A DNA stretch of 64,000 bases from Cercis canadensis. Lineage: Eukaryota; Streptophyta; Magnoliopsida; Fabales; Fabaceae. Positions 48,890-59,964 of this stretch are shown piece by piece. Under the pieces are notes generated by a model that saw only the letters and a program-made list of their open reading frames with translations, did no database searches and was not told where the DNA came from. The position numbers were made by a program, and so were the translations under genes. The stretch lies in assembly GCA_003255065.1 (NCBI GenBank), contig QAOA01003614.1, forward strand, positions 180,967 to 244,966, written 5' to 3'. Numbering within the stretch: the stretch's first letter is position 1; each line of letters begins with the position of its first letter.

Positions 48890-49630
48890 GGATAAGGAGA
48901 AGGTAATAGTTATATGTGTGGGAAATAATTGATGGCTGAAAAACTAGGTGAAGAGAGGTGGAAGAGAAGGCTTTAATAGTTGACAAGTTGAAAGAGAAAG
49001 TACAAGGCAAAAGTGTGAAGGGAATAGATATGAGAATGAGACAAACGTGGGAAGTGGGAAAAGTGAAAACTTTGAATAGTTTATTAGTTGGAAGTACAAG
49101 ATGTATTGGTTTCTCTTTTTTACATGCTGATGACTTTAGTTATAGGGTATTAGCTAGCCTATGCTAACATACATTTTAACATACAAGGATACTTTTTTAT
49201 AGGCAAGCTCATCAACCTTCAAAGTCGGTTTTTGTAGTTTTTAGGCTTTTTTAGTTAATGGCTTTGTTACCTAGATTTTTCTATTTGGGTCTAGTAATCT
49301 AGACATTTCTTTTTTTGGGTTTTTGACTTTTATTAATTTTTTTAATTACTTTTTCAACATTATCTTTTGCTAAGTTTGGATCTTGGCACATTTATATATT
49401 CACCAATCGCCAATCATGGCAGCAGCAACATGAGTCAACAGTCTCACTATTTTATTGTCTAAGAAAAAGAAAAAACCTCTTCAGTCACCTTCCGGTTCAA
49501 TGTGTCCTGTCATTTTTCTACATGCATGTTATGCCACGTGCCCAGAATTATTGTTTTTTGTAATCACAATATTTTAATGTAAAGATAAGCACAATTTCTG
49601 ACAGTTATTTGGGTTGTTGGTTAGCTCAAA
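48890..49630. other. Upstream region of the intact receptor kinase
   Basis: Non-coding; it should hold the gene's promoter. No further motif stands out. Confidence 0.5.
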
Positions 49631-50760
49631 TGACTCTGTTCCTTCATCTCCTCCCCAATTAGATGCTCTATAGGGGCCAATGCCACAACATGCTATCTGG
49701 CTCTCACTAAATCCTTTATAATATAATCACAAAAGTTTATTTAAGGGAAGAATTTATCTTATAAAATGGCAACCAATTTTTTAAAGCCTATGCACCACCG
49801 CTTTTTAAACTAATCCCCTTTATCTTTGGATGCCTTTCTCTTCTAAAGAAAGGGTAAAACTCCCACCAGATTTGACTTCGTTACAGCACAACGATTTGCT
49901 TTAGTATTGGTGGGGTTCGACTAAGAGAGAAACGATGGCAAAAACAACAGACCAACAAGGAAAGGGACCCATCGGTTATATATATTACTCATTCAATATC
50001 ACCTTTCCTTGACTTAAAAGTATATAAGAATTTCTCTTAATAACCTAATTTGCAGTTGTGTGAGCCGGACTCTGTTTGTTCATGAGTCCCTTAAAAAAGC
50101 AAATGGCTCACATAAAAATAAAAACATAAATAAAAGGCACATGGCAACCAATTTTCTTAAACCCTATGATGCACTACCTTTATCTAAAGTAAGAGTGCAG
50201 TCCACCAGGCACCAGATTTTGTCCTCAAACAACGTGATGAATTTTCAGGTTCGACCAAGAGGGAATGGAATCCCGTGTTGGCAAGGGCTATTAAATTATA
50301 TCTAGCCCTAAAGCAACTGCCCAAGGTCCATGTTTACCCTAATATTCAACTTTTGTCGAGTTAAAAAAATTCATGAAAAGTTGGAAATACATTTGATTTG
50401 TCACGTGTTTCCTTTGGTTTATATAATTAGTATGTTATTTTATGTTCCATCATAAAATTAAAGTTTTATTTAATATGCTAATGGAGCTGATTATGATTAT
50501 CCTTTTCTATAATTCTTTTTTATACTGATGAAGTGTATTTTGGCAACAATTTGATAAGTACAAACAACAATTGGAATACTTTTTTGTTATATAAGAGCAC
50601 ACTACATTGGAGAAAGGAAAATGAGTATATACTAGGAATTGAATATTTGACATCAAACATTATGGTTTCTATGACTCGCAAAGTTCGAGACCCGATAACT
50701 GGAATTTTATTGCTATGTTTCTTGGAGAAGAGTGCATCAATAAATTATTTTATGACAAGG
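49631..50760 (+). repeat. Repeat block D, copy 2
   Basis: About 1.1 kb starting TAGCTCAAATGACTCTGTT, matching 53513-54590 over its length and 43810-44494 in its second part. It has no conserved ORF and no terminal inverted repeat or LTR structure that I can see. It looks like part of a segmental duplication, not a classical transposon. Confidence 0.75.
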
Positions 50761-51186
50761 TGATTAGCACAACAGCCATTTATTAAACTAACAGAACAAG
50801 TTAATCAAGTTTACACAAAAAAAAAAAAAAAAAAACAAAGAATAAGTTGATGAAAATATTTGGGATGGCCTCATTATGGGAAAATTTGAACCTCATTTTT
50901 CTTCCCTTACTGGCTTACTTCTCTTCAGTTATGTTCGTTACGAGTTAGTTTTTTTTGGTTTCTTATCTTTTACACCAAAAAAAAAAAATCTCAGTATAGT
51001 GATTGTTGTCACTAATTATAGCTCATGTGAATATGTGATCAACTGATGTTGATTGTTATTTTCATTGATTTTCAATTCTATATTATTTTTCCCTGGATAT
51101 TACTGATATTTGTCTAGGTAGAGAAAGAAAATAGGAGAGAAAGGAGAGAGGATAGAAAATAAAGAGAAAATAGTTTTTCTCTTTCG
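50761..51186. other. Non-coding region with a poly(A) tract
   Basis: Contains an A-run at about 50817-50836 and AT-rich sequence. No gene seen. Confidence 0.5.
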
Positions 51187-51511
51187 TGTTTGGATAGAGT
51201 GAAAATGAAAGGAGAGAAAATTGACAGAAATTAATTTTTTTAAATTTGCTAAAATATAAAATTACATTGACGCCTTTATAAAAAAAAATTGAAACTAGTG
51301 TCATTTATAGGGCAAACTGGTAATTACATTTTTGTGGTCCTTCTACTGTATATTCTCTCCATTGATTAGAGTGAAAATTTTTGTTGGCCCCACATGCACT
51401 TTTTTTGGAATTTTCTTTCCTCTCATGCATTTTCTCTCCAACAATCAAACAATGAAAATTAACTTTTCACCTTTATTTTCTTTCTCCCCGAATTTTCCCT
51501 CAATCCAAACA
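51187..51511. mobile_element. hAT-like MITE candidate
   Basis: Imperfect inverted ends (TGTTTGGATAGAGTGAAAAT on the left; ...GAATTTTCCCTCAATCCAAACA on the right) around an AT-rich core without ORF. TGTTTGGAT-type termini are common in plant hAT-derived MITEs. The target duplication was not resolved. Confidence 0.45.
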
Positions 51512-51547
51512 TAGGGTAAGTTTACATGAATAGACAGTTAAACAATA

Positions 51548-51964
51548 GGGAAAAGTCTTAAAAACTTTCCTTGAACTATGTTTTTGTTGCACTTTACCCC
51601 TCATACTTCAAAAACTTAAGAAAGACCTTTTTGAACTTTCAAAATGTGCACTTTACCCCCACGATCCTGATATTCGTCCATTAATAGACGGAAGAAGGGA
51701 TTTGAATATTATAATTTGACCCAAAAACTCTTTGAATATTACTTTTTGAACTCAATTTTTATAAATTTATTTTTATTTATATCCCTATAAAATTACACTA
51801 TGGCCCAGATTAATCACATCATGTGCACATTAATGAACGGACGTTGGGGTCGGGGGGTAAAGTGCACATTTTGAAAGTTCAAGGAGGTATTTCCTACGTT
51901 TTTAAAGCATGAGGGGTAAAGTGCAACAAGAGCATAGTTCATGGAATTTTTTAGTACTTTTCCC
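51548..51964. mobile_element. Mutator-like MITE with long inverted repeats and 9-bp target duplication
   Basis: 417 bp, beginning GGGAAAAGT and ending ACTTTTCCC, with long imperfect terminal inverted repeats (about 130 bp each; e.g. GTGCACTTTACCCCC against GGGGGTAAAGTGCAC). A perfect 9-bp direct repeat TAAACAATA flanks it (51539-51547, 51965-51973). Long inverted repeats with a 9-bp duplication are typical of Mutator-like elements. No transposase inside. Confidence 0.88.
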
Positions 51965-52520
51965 TAAACAATAAAGCTATACTTGCAGAGTTCTTTGAAA
52001 CCTCGTTCAAACTATTGTGTTTACTGACTTGTAGAAAGTGCAAGTGAGGTATGTAACAAATAATGTACAAATAGGATTGCCCAAAGTTTGAAAAAAAAAA
52101 AAAAAGAACAATTGCACTGGCTTAATAAGAAAGTTGAACTATAATAATAATTCAACTCGTCAAAAATCGAGTGACATGTAATATTTTACCAAACAAAAAT
52201 GTTTAACTATATATTGTGATACTTCTGGAGACCAAATTCTGGGCAGCCTCAAAACTTCCTCAGTATCATAATTTGAAAGCGAAAAATATGAAAACTGAAA
52301 GACTCATCCCAATTATTATCTATTTTTAAATATATTAAGAAGCAAAGAGAAGCTGAGTTAGTTCTTTTTGGAAATCCCAAGCCTCTGTCTGAAATCTTCT
52401 TCCATAAGAGAAAGGCCATGTTCAATTATAAACTTGATCCAATCTATAATCAAAAGCCCAAGACTCAAATAAAGTGAAAGATATTTATAGGGAAATTCCT
52501 AGAATTTTCTAGTTAGTGCA

Positions 52521-52620
52521 TAATGTTTCATCTGCAAGTCAGATGAGTCATTTCCAAGATAGAAGACTCATTTCCAAGTCAGGTGACTCATTTTCAAGAT
52601 GGATGACTCATCTCTCAAAG
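52521..52620. promoter_or_regulatory. Five 20-bp tandem repeats carrying TGA(G/C)TCAT motifs
   Basis: Units of exactly 20 bp at 52541, 52561, 52581 and 52601 (e.g. AGATGAGTCATTTCCAAGAT, AGGTGACTCATTTTCAAGAT), with a weaker fifth unit at 52521. Three units hold the GCN4/bZIP-type core TGA(G/C)TCA and a fourth holds the degenerate GACTCA. A 20-bp period is close to two DNA turns, so the sites face the same side. A TATA box (TATATAG, 52677-52683) lies 57 bp downstream. The array looks like an enhancer plus core promoter; LTRs often have this layout, but no partner LTR was found. Confidence 0.6.
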
Positions 52621-52676
52621 TCATTAGCTTTTATTATGTAATTTATGTTTTGTGGTGTATGTTGATTGTATTTCTC

Positions 52677-52683
52677 TATATAG
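52677..52683 (+). promoter_or_regulatory. TATA box downstream of the 20-bp array
   Basis: TATATAG in the context CTCTATATAGAGGGAGGC. A transcript would start near 52710 and read rightwards into the MATE exon relic. Confidence 0.5.
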
Positions 52684-52832
52684 AGGGAGGCTTGTAAGTT
52701 GTTTTGATCAAACAAAAAATTTGAGAGTATTTTCGATAACAATCTTATTCTTCTCCTTAAACGAGTTGCATTAGAGAGTTTGCGAGTTTATTTTATTTTT
52801 ATTTTTTTGAGTGAGTTTCCTTCAAACACTAG

Positions 52833-53031
52833 TCATTGCTCTGGCATTTGTTCTTGATGGGCTTTATTATGAAGCGTCTGTCTTTGGATATGCTGCTTAC
52901 TCTATGGTAACTCCCTAGACCAATAATTAATTGTATTAGACATTTCATATGTGTCTTTTCTTTCTTTCTTTGTTACCTTTACTTTTTGCATGTCATGGCT
53001 AGGTGCTAGCTGGACTAATCTTTTTTACCTT
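52833..53031 (+). pseudogene. MATE-type transporter exon relics (two exons)
   Basis: 52833-52906 encodes, in frame, ALAFVLDGLYYEASVFGYAAYSM between an AG acceptor and a GT donor. This resembles the part of plant MATE antiporters of the DTX44/45 type that reads close to LAFVFDG...GASDFAYAAYSM (from memory). A second piece at 53003-53031, after another AG, continues plausibly (VLAGLIFFTF). No other exons were found within 2 kb on either side. Probably a captured or left-over gene fragment; not functional. Confidence 0.5.
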
Positions 53032-53529
53032 TAGTTTTTATTGCTTCTTAATGAGCATTGTATAAGACCTAATCTGCTTCACAATTTAAATTCTGCATAT
53101 GATATTGGAGCACCACCGAACCACACATTTAAATGGATCATTGCATAGCTCAAATGGCTCTGTCAATGGTGGCAGACAGTATGAATAAATTAGTAAATTA
53201 ATTCTCTACCCCTCCAAACCCCCCAATTTGGGGGGTTGAAATTTGTGAATGAAAAAAGGAGTGCAAGGGTCAAAGTTTAACCCTTGGTCTCCTTCCCCTT
53301 TCAAACTTAAAACTCCCAAACAAGGGAGTGGACTCTCTCATTCCTCTCCTCTCCTCTCCTCTCCTTTTCCCTCCAAAAGAACTCCCAAACATACCCTTAG
53401 TTTTTATTGCTTCTTAATGAGCATTGTATAAGACCTAATCTGCTTCACAATTTAAATTCTGCATATGATATTGGAGCACCATCGAACCACACATTTAAAT
53501 GGATCATTGCATAGCTCAAATGGCTCTGT
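53031..53529. repeat. 133-bp direct repeats around a 233-bp spacer
   Basis: 53031-53163 and 53397-53529 are identical but for one mismatch. The spacer (53164-53396) holds a CCCCCCAATTTGGGGGG hairpin, a CTCTC run and a MITE-like end (CTCCCAAACATACCC). It may be a transposon insertion with a local duplication, recent by its near identity. Confidence 0.7.
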
Positions 53530-54590
53530 TCCTTCATCTCCTCCACAATTAGATGCTCTATATGGGCCACTGCCACAACATGCTATCTGGCTCTCACTAA
53601 ATCCTTTATAATATAATCACAAAAGTTTATTTAAGGGAAGAATTTATCTTATAAAAAGGCAACCAATTTTTTAAAGCCTATGCACTACCTCTTTCTAAAC
53701 TAATCCCCTTTATCTCTGGATGGCTTTCTCTTCTAAAGAAAGGGTAAAACTCCCACCAGATTTGACTTCGTTACAGCACAACGATTTGCTTTAGTATTGT
53801 TGGGGTTCGACTAAGAGAGAAACGATGGCAAAAACAACAGACCAACAAGGAAAGGGGCCCATCGGTTATATATATTACTCATTCAATATCACCTTTCCTG
53901 GACTTAAAAGTATATAAGAATTTCTCTTAATAACCAAATTTGCAGTTGTGTAAGCCGGACTCTGTTTGTTCATGAGTCCCTTAAAAAAGCAAATGGCTCA
54001 CATAAAAATAAAAACATAAAAGGCACATGGCAACCAATTTCTTAATCCCTACGATGCACCACCTTTATCTAAAGTTAAAGTACAGTCCACCAGGCACCAG
54101 ATTTTGACCTCAAACAACGTGATGAATTTTCAGGTCCGATCAAGAGGGAAAGAAATCCCGTGTTGACGAGGGCTATTAAATTATATCTAACCCTAAAGCA
54201 ACTACCCAAGGGCCATGTTTACCCTAATATTCAACTTTTGTCGAGTTAAGAAATTCATGAAAAGTTGGAAATACATTTGATTTGTCCGTGTTTCCTTTGG
54301 GTTATATAATTAGTATGTTATTTTATGTTCCATCATAAAATTAAAGTTTTATTTAATGTGCTAATAGAACTGATTATGATTATCCTTTTCTATAATTCTT
54401 TTTTATTCTGATGAGTGTATTTTGGCAACAATTTGATAAGTACAAACAACAATTGGAATACATTTTTGTTATATAAGAGCACACTACATTGGAGAAAAGG
54501 AGAATGAGTACATACTAGGGATTGAATACTTGACATCAAACATTATGATTTATATGACTCGGAGAAGTCCCATTAGACCCAATAACTGAA
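53513..54590 (+). repeat. Repeat block D, copy 3
   Basis: Copy of 49631-50760, ending at about 54590 near CCCAATAACTGAAACC. No kinase gene is seen next to this copy inside the window. Confidence 0.75.
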
Positions 54591-54657
54591 ACCATGGAAA
54601 TCAATAATGGAAGAAAGATTACCTTGAACACCGCCAATTTTGTCATCTTAAGATAAA

Positions 54658-55057
54658 GGTGGATTCTATCCTACCTCACCCATACTGGTAGAGTAAAAAC
54701 GGAAAAAAAAATAAAAAATTATTGGGAATTTGGAGCATAACTAACTTTTGATTTTGGTACCATTGTGAAAATCTCAAAAAATTGAGTCATTCAATATGGT
54801 TTACATTCTAAAATTATTAACTTAATGTAAATTTAATAGGGTTAAACCAAAATATTATCTAGTTTTGGTATGTTTCATGTATTGTTCCGTTTATACATTT
54901 TACAAGAAACTAATTGTTCTAGTACATATTTGGTGACTCAGTTTTTCGAGATCTTTGCGATGGTACCAAAATCAAAAGTTCGTTCTATTCCAAACTCCCA
55001 GTAAAATGTTTATTCCTTTTTACCCACCCATTTGAGTGAGGTAGGATAGCAACCTCC
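54658..55057. mobile_element. Mutator-like MITE with 9-bp target duplication TAAGATAAA
   Basis: 400 bp with long inverted ends (CTATCCTACCTCAC... inside both ends; TTTTGATTTTGGTACCAT against ATGGTACCAAAATCAAAA). Flanked by the perfect 9-bp repeat TAAGATAAA at 54649-54657 and 55058-55066. No ORF. A probable relative of the degenerate element at 16363-16682. Confidence 0.88.
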
Positions 55058-55066
55058 TAAGATAAA

Positions 55067-56189
55067 ACATGGTCCTTTCATTTTTTTAACTTTGTGAGGG
55101 CATCCATCCTTGTGTGTTATATTGTTGTGCGTGGTGTGACCCAAATATAATAAAATAGTTGACATAAATAATTTATGTGGTTCGGCTTAAACCTTACAAC
55201 CATGGGCGAAGAAAGTAAAAGTTTTTACTATAACAAAAGGAATCGGCTTAAATACACTCCAAACCCACACCCCAGATATACTAAAATATTTCATAGTATT
55301 TCTTACCAATGTATACACTCACACTCAATACGAAAAGCTCATAATTAGGAACAAAAAAAAAAGAAAAAAAGTGTAATACTTCTAATCTAAAGCACTACTA
55401 CAATGTGTAGTATTTAACTGAAGTGCTTCACCAAGAGCTTCAGATTTTTACTTGCCCGAATGGCTCGGGATGGCTGCCCTTTTACAGGGCTCATGCAACC
55501 ACCTTCATTAATTTTACCCTCCAAGAGTACTTCCTTTCACACATAGGTACGGCTACAAAGTGTGCTTAAGGGTGCAAAATTTTCAACTTCTATTTGCTGC
55601 TATCGCATGCAGCATTTTCTAAGGAAGAGAAAGATGTTGGCGGATCCGCTTTTCACCAAATATTAACTTGAAGCAAGTTAATATTTTCAGCTCCCACCAC
55701 CGAATGCCTTCTTTACAAACTAAATTTGTCTTGTAGTGCAAAAATAACTCTTAGCTATTCTAGCATGAGGGTATATGGTGCATAATGCACCACCACTAAA
55801 TTCAAGCCACATATTAGATCTATGAAATAAGACACTATTATGCCGTTATACTAGTTAGTACTTTTCTAGTTTATATTTTTTAGGTACATCACATAATCTA
55901 GAGAGTTTTTAAGTGCGCTATTTACAATTGTATGAATCTTAAAGTATGACCAAGGCAAGAGTTTTCAGATTTATAAAAAGATCATTTTTTGTCCTCTCTT
56001 TCACCCTTTAATACTTTTCATCTTGCTTACTCATTCCATCTGTTGTGTTGATTTTATACTCAATCTTTAGATAATTTTAATTTAATATTTTCTGTGTTCT
56101 TGAGAATTTTTATTAATAAATTATTTATTTTTGTGTTAATTTTGTAGGTCTAAAAGCTTTAGAAATATTTTATGTTTTGAAGTAAACAA
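55067..56189. other. Non-coding region, possible old LTR fragment
   Basis: Contains TTATGTGGTTCGGC (55166 on), wording often seen in plant LTR retrotransposons, but no LTR pair, primer site or ORF. Nothing else recognised. Confidence 0.4.
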
Positions 56190-56805
56190 CACTACAAGAA
56201 AACACTCAATTTCTCATAGAATGAAATTCCGTGAGAAATTCTCACGAAATTATCATGGATTAGCATTCAATAAGAATTTCTCACGGAAAAATTTTCCTTA
56301 AGAAAATTTTGTGGGAAAATCTATAAAAAAATTCAATTAGAAATTCAATTTTTTGAAAAATTTTGCAAGGAAAATTTTTCCATGAGAAAATTCATAAGAA
56401 ACTAGTGAAATTTTCTCACGGAAAACTTTTTCGTGAGAAATTCAATGAAAAAGTCCGTGAGAAAAATGAATTTTTATATGAGAAACATAACAAACCGTTT
56501 CACTAAAGTTAAAATTTGAGTTTTAAAATTTCTCACGACCCAAAATCCCTGAGGAATTTGGATATTTCTTCTCACCCCAAAGCTCTTCTTCCTCATTTTC
56601 ATATTCACTTTTCCCTCTCCTCACCTTAGTTTCTCTCCTCTACCTCGTGCAATTTCAGTTTTCCAGCCATTCTTCACCCTTTTCTGGCGAAGTCAAGGAG
56701 TTTCAAGCTCAAATTATTTTCTTTGGGTTAGAGGTAGGCCTATTTTTACCGATTTATAGTTTATATTTTTGTCTATGAACCAAGCTTAAAGTTTTTCTGT
56801 TTAGG
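56190..56805 (+). mobile_element. Left end of a third CACTA-type element
   Basis: Begins CACTACAAGAAAA at 56190, followed by many TCCGTGAGAAA / TTTCTCACGGA variants to about 56560 and a leader like that of the CACTA element at 21.6 kb (TTAGAGGTAGGCC against GTTGAGGTAGGCC). It is then interrupted by a MITE and a copia element. No matching right end was found in the window. Confidence 0.75.
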
Positions 56806-56950
56806 TGTGTAAGCCAAACTAGTCAAATCGACCAAACTAAACTGAACCAAACTAAGGGGGTAAGTCTGGTTCTCGGTTTGGTTTTCTAAAAAACCGAGAG
56901 GGTCAGTTCTGTTCTAGATTTCAGTGAAAAAAACCCGAGCCGAACCAAAT
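56806..56950. repeat. GGTTCGG-type MITE-like repeat, second copy
   Basis: Begins TAGGTGTGTAAGCC and contains TCGGTTTGGTTTTCT with the complementary AACCCGAGCCGAACC at the right. Same family as 350-476 and, like that copy, next to CACTA sequence. Confidence 0.45.
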
Positions 56951-57207
56951 ATAGCAAAATGACATCGTTTTACTGAAAAACATAGGTCTCCTCTCTGAAC
57001 TCTAATTGCCTCAGTCTCTTTCTCCCCCTTTGCAGAAATCCTTAACTTTCCCTATCACTCTCCCTATCACTCTCCTTTCACCAACTTGCTATTTAAAGCA
57101 CTAGTTAACTTTTGTACGTAGACTGATTCATTGAATGAGAATTGATCCATTCTTATCTTGTTTCTCTGCTTCCTTGCTTTCTTGTTTACACTTCCGCATG
57201 CTCAATA

Positions 57208-57220
57208 TGGTATCAGAGCT
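57208..57220 (+). other. Primer-binding site of the copia element
   Basis: TGGTATCAGAGCT directly after the 5' LTR end (CTCAATA), complementary to the 3' end of plant initiator-Met tRNA. It fixes the LTR boundary. Confidence 0.9.
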
Positions 57221-57311
57221 CAATCTCTGATTTAATTTCTTACATCCATTACTTCTTGATTCTCCATCACTTTTCTGCATTTGATCAGTGTTGTTTTGAT
57301 TTCTCTTCGCC

Positions 57312-58505
57312 GTGGCTGAGATGTCATCTTCAATCCCGGATGTTTCTGGTTCTCGTGGTTCTACACATCGATACGCCATTGATGAACCTTCACATCCTTT
57401 CTTCTTGCATCATTCAGATAATCCTGGCTTGAATCTTGTTTCACAGCAACTCACCGGAGAGAATTATGCCTCCTGGAGTCGAGCCATGTTGATAGCTCTC
57501 TCAGTCAAGAACAAGCTAGGTTTTATTGATGGATCAATTGATAAACCAGAAGGTACGGATACTAACCTTCTTAACTCTTGGTACAGGAATTATAACATAA
57601 TCATTTCTTGGATACTCAATTCAATCTCCAAAGAGATTTCTGCTAGTGTGATTTTTTCTGAAACTGCATATGAGATTTGGATTGATCTCCAAGATAGATT
57701 TCAACAATGCAATGGACCTAGGATTTTTCAATTAAGATGAGATTTGATGAACCTGAATCAAGAACATAATTCTGTCAGTGTCTATTTCACCAAACTCAAA
57801 ACCATTTGGGAAGAGCTGAGCAATTATAGGCCTCTCTGCACATGTGGAAAATGTACTTGTGGTGGTGTTAAAGATCTTCACTACCATTACCAAATGGAGT
57901 ACATTATGTCCTTCCTCATGGGATTGCATGATTCTTTTTCTTCAATCCAAGGTCAATTGCTTCTTATGGATCCCATGCCTGCTATCAACAAGGTCTTTGC
58001 TTTGGTTTCTTAAGAAGAAAATCAAAAGAAAATTGCTACTCATATCTCTCCAAATCTTGATTCCACTGGAACTATGGCCTTTGCTGCTAAGGTTAATAAT
58101 CCCAAGGATGGATACCAATCTTCTGCTCCAGTAGGAAATAGAGGTCCTAAGAAGGATAGGCCATACTGCACTCATTGCAAGTTTCATGGACACACTGTGG
58201 ATCGTTGCTACAAGCTTTATGGCTATTCTCCTGGATACAAGCAGAAACTAAATCCTACTATGAATACCACTGTGAACTTTGCTGTAAATCAAATCTCCAC
58301 CTCTACTTCTACTAAGGATCAAAGTGCTCCTACTGTTGGAAGTTTTCTACAAAATCTCAACTCCAACCAATATCAACAACTCATGACTATGCTATCAACT
58401 CACCTGTCCACGTCTGTCAAGCCTCCCACAAATAATGATCATGCTTCTGTGTCTTACCCCACAAGTATTTGCTTCTCAGTTACTCTGAATCCTATCTATT
58501 CTTAA
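57312..58505 (+). pseudogene. Copia gag, broken
   Basis: 57312-57740 encodes the capsid start (LTGENYASWSRAMLIALSVKNKLGFIDGS in two parts, typical of plant copia gag), then a stop. The next frames continue (57744-58013) and end with the zinc-knuckle-like CTHCKFHGHTVDRCYKLYG (58074-58505). A stop near 58503 lies just before the protease motif. Confidence 0.8.
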
Positions 58506-58542
58506 AGTCAATATTGGATAGTTGATTCAGGCGCTGCTAAGC

Positions 58543-59964
58543 TGATGAACACACTTTTTATATAATAGTTATCCCTCATATTTAGTCTTTTAAACCTCTT
58601 TTGGGCTGAATTGAGTAGACTTGGACCTCATTTGATGACTTGGGATCCATTTGTGCCTAATTGCAATTTCCAGCAATACTGAGCATTTTATGCTGTCTCT
58701 GTGTTTCGTGCATATCTTGAGTTCTGGATGTCTAAAAATTTCGAGTCTTACCTTGTAGGAAAGCTGAGAGAATTATCTACAACTCTTATTCAGGGCTCCA
58801 AAGCCAATTCGGAGGTCCAGAAGGTCATATGCAGCCTGGTATCCAGAGAAGACATTCTATCGCAGGATCCTGACCTACATGCAGTGTTTGGGCCATAACT
58901 TGAGCTGTAGATGTCATATAGACTTGAAACTAGTACCATTGGAAATCTAACAGACAGCGGTTCAATTGTTATAAAGACCAGTTAACCAGATTCTATATTG
59001 ATGATGGTCTTATTTTCTATCGAAGTTGGCTGATGGTTCCAGAAACCTATTGGCACTTCAATGGGCCTAACTTCCTCATGACAAGTCCAAATGAGCCCAA
59101 ACCAAAGCCCAATTAAAGCTAAGGCCCATGGGAACAAGTGTGCCCTAAGGGCAATTTGGGTGTGCATGTAATTTTGGAGGTCTATATCTGCAAAAGGAGG
59201 CAGCCGAAAATGAGAATCAAGTCATTTTAGATATTTTAGACAGCTTTTGAACTTTCCTTAGTCTTTAAGTTTTCTCACTAGATATTTTGTAAGAACTTGG
59301 CTTCTCTTGTTCATGGAGGGCTAATTCATCAAATCAATCCAGGTTTTGGCTGTTCCAATTATTGGTTTTAAGATTATGTGTTGTTGTTATTCATTTAGTT
59401 GTTAATCAAGTTCTTTCAATCCTCTGAAATATTCTATTTGAATTGCTTAATTCGGATTTGGATTTTCATATTTTGTTTGCATGTGATAAAAGAGGATTGT
59501 ATGGTTAATTTAATGGTTCTAAGCTTGGACGGATTAATTACCTTGGTTGGATTCTGGACTTAGGTTAAACTGAACTTGAATGTTTGCTTAATTCATGTAG
59601 TCTCTTGTTGAACCGAATTCGGGTTGCTTAACCAGTGGACATCCATAGAACATTGAGAGGCTTCTTGATATGTTTTAAAGGCCAAGAACATGGTTAATAA
59701 TTAAATGGATCCTTGGAAATCAAGGATGGATCAAAATCAGAATTAGTTAAGACTTGGATTGGTTGTTTTCCCTAAAACTTTACCACTTACCATTAATTTA
59801 TGTTAATCACATGAACAAACAAAACCCCCTGTTGATATGTTTCTAAATATGATTCACTAAATAGAACAATCCTTAGGTTCGACTTAGGGCTGCCTTATGC
59901 TACAAGTAGCTTAGGTAACCGACCTTAAACTTTAACTAATTTGAGGAGCCTCGGCAGCTCATCA
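58543..59964. mobile_element. Solo LTR (1422 bp) inserted in the copia protease region
   Basis: The insert starts TGATGAACACA and ends CAGCTCATCA, so the ends form a 6-bp inverted repeat TGATGA/TCATCA with TG...CA. It is flanked by 5-bp near-repeats TAAGC (58538-58542) and TAGGC (59965-59969), a target duplication with one later change. The host protein frame reads WIVDSGAA on the left and resumes with the expected His-Ile-Cys on the right. There is no primer site or ORF inside, hence a solo LTR; family unknown, possibly Gypsy. Confidence 0.8.

Noticed and set aside
43810..54590. Block D as an LTR or Helitron
   Set aside because: No TG...CA ends, target duplication, CTRR end with hairpin, or ORF could be seen; the copies look like parts of a larger segmental duplication.
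55727..55739. TTGTCTTGTAGTG as a CACTA right terminus
   Set aside because: It lies left of the only nearby left terminus (56190), and no subterminal TTTCTCACGGA motifs adjoin it.
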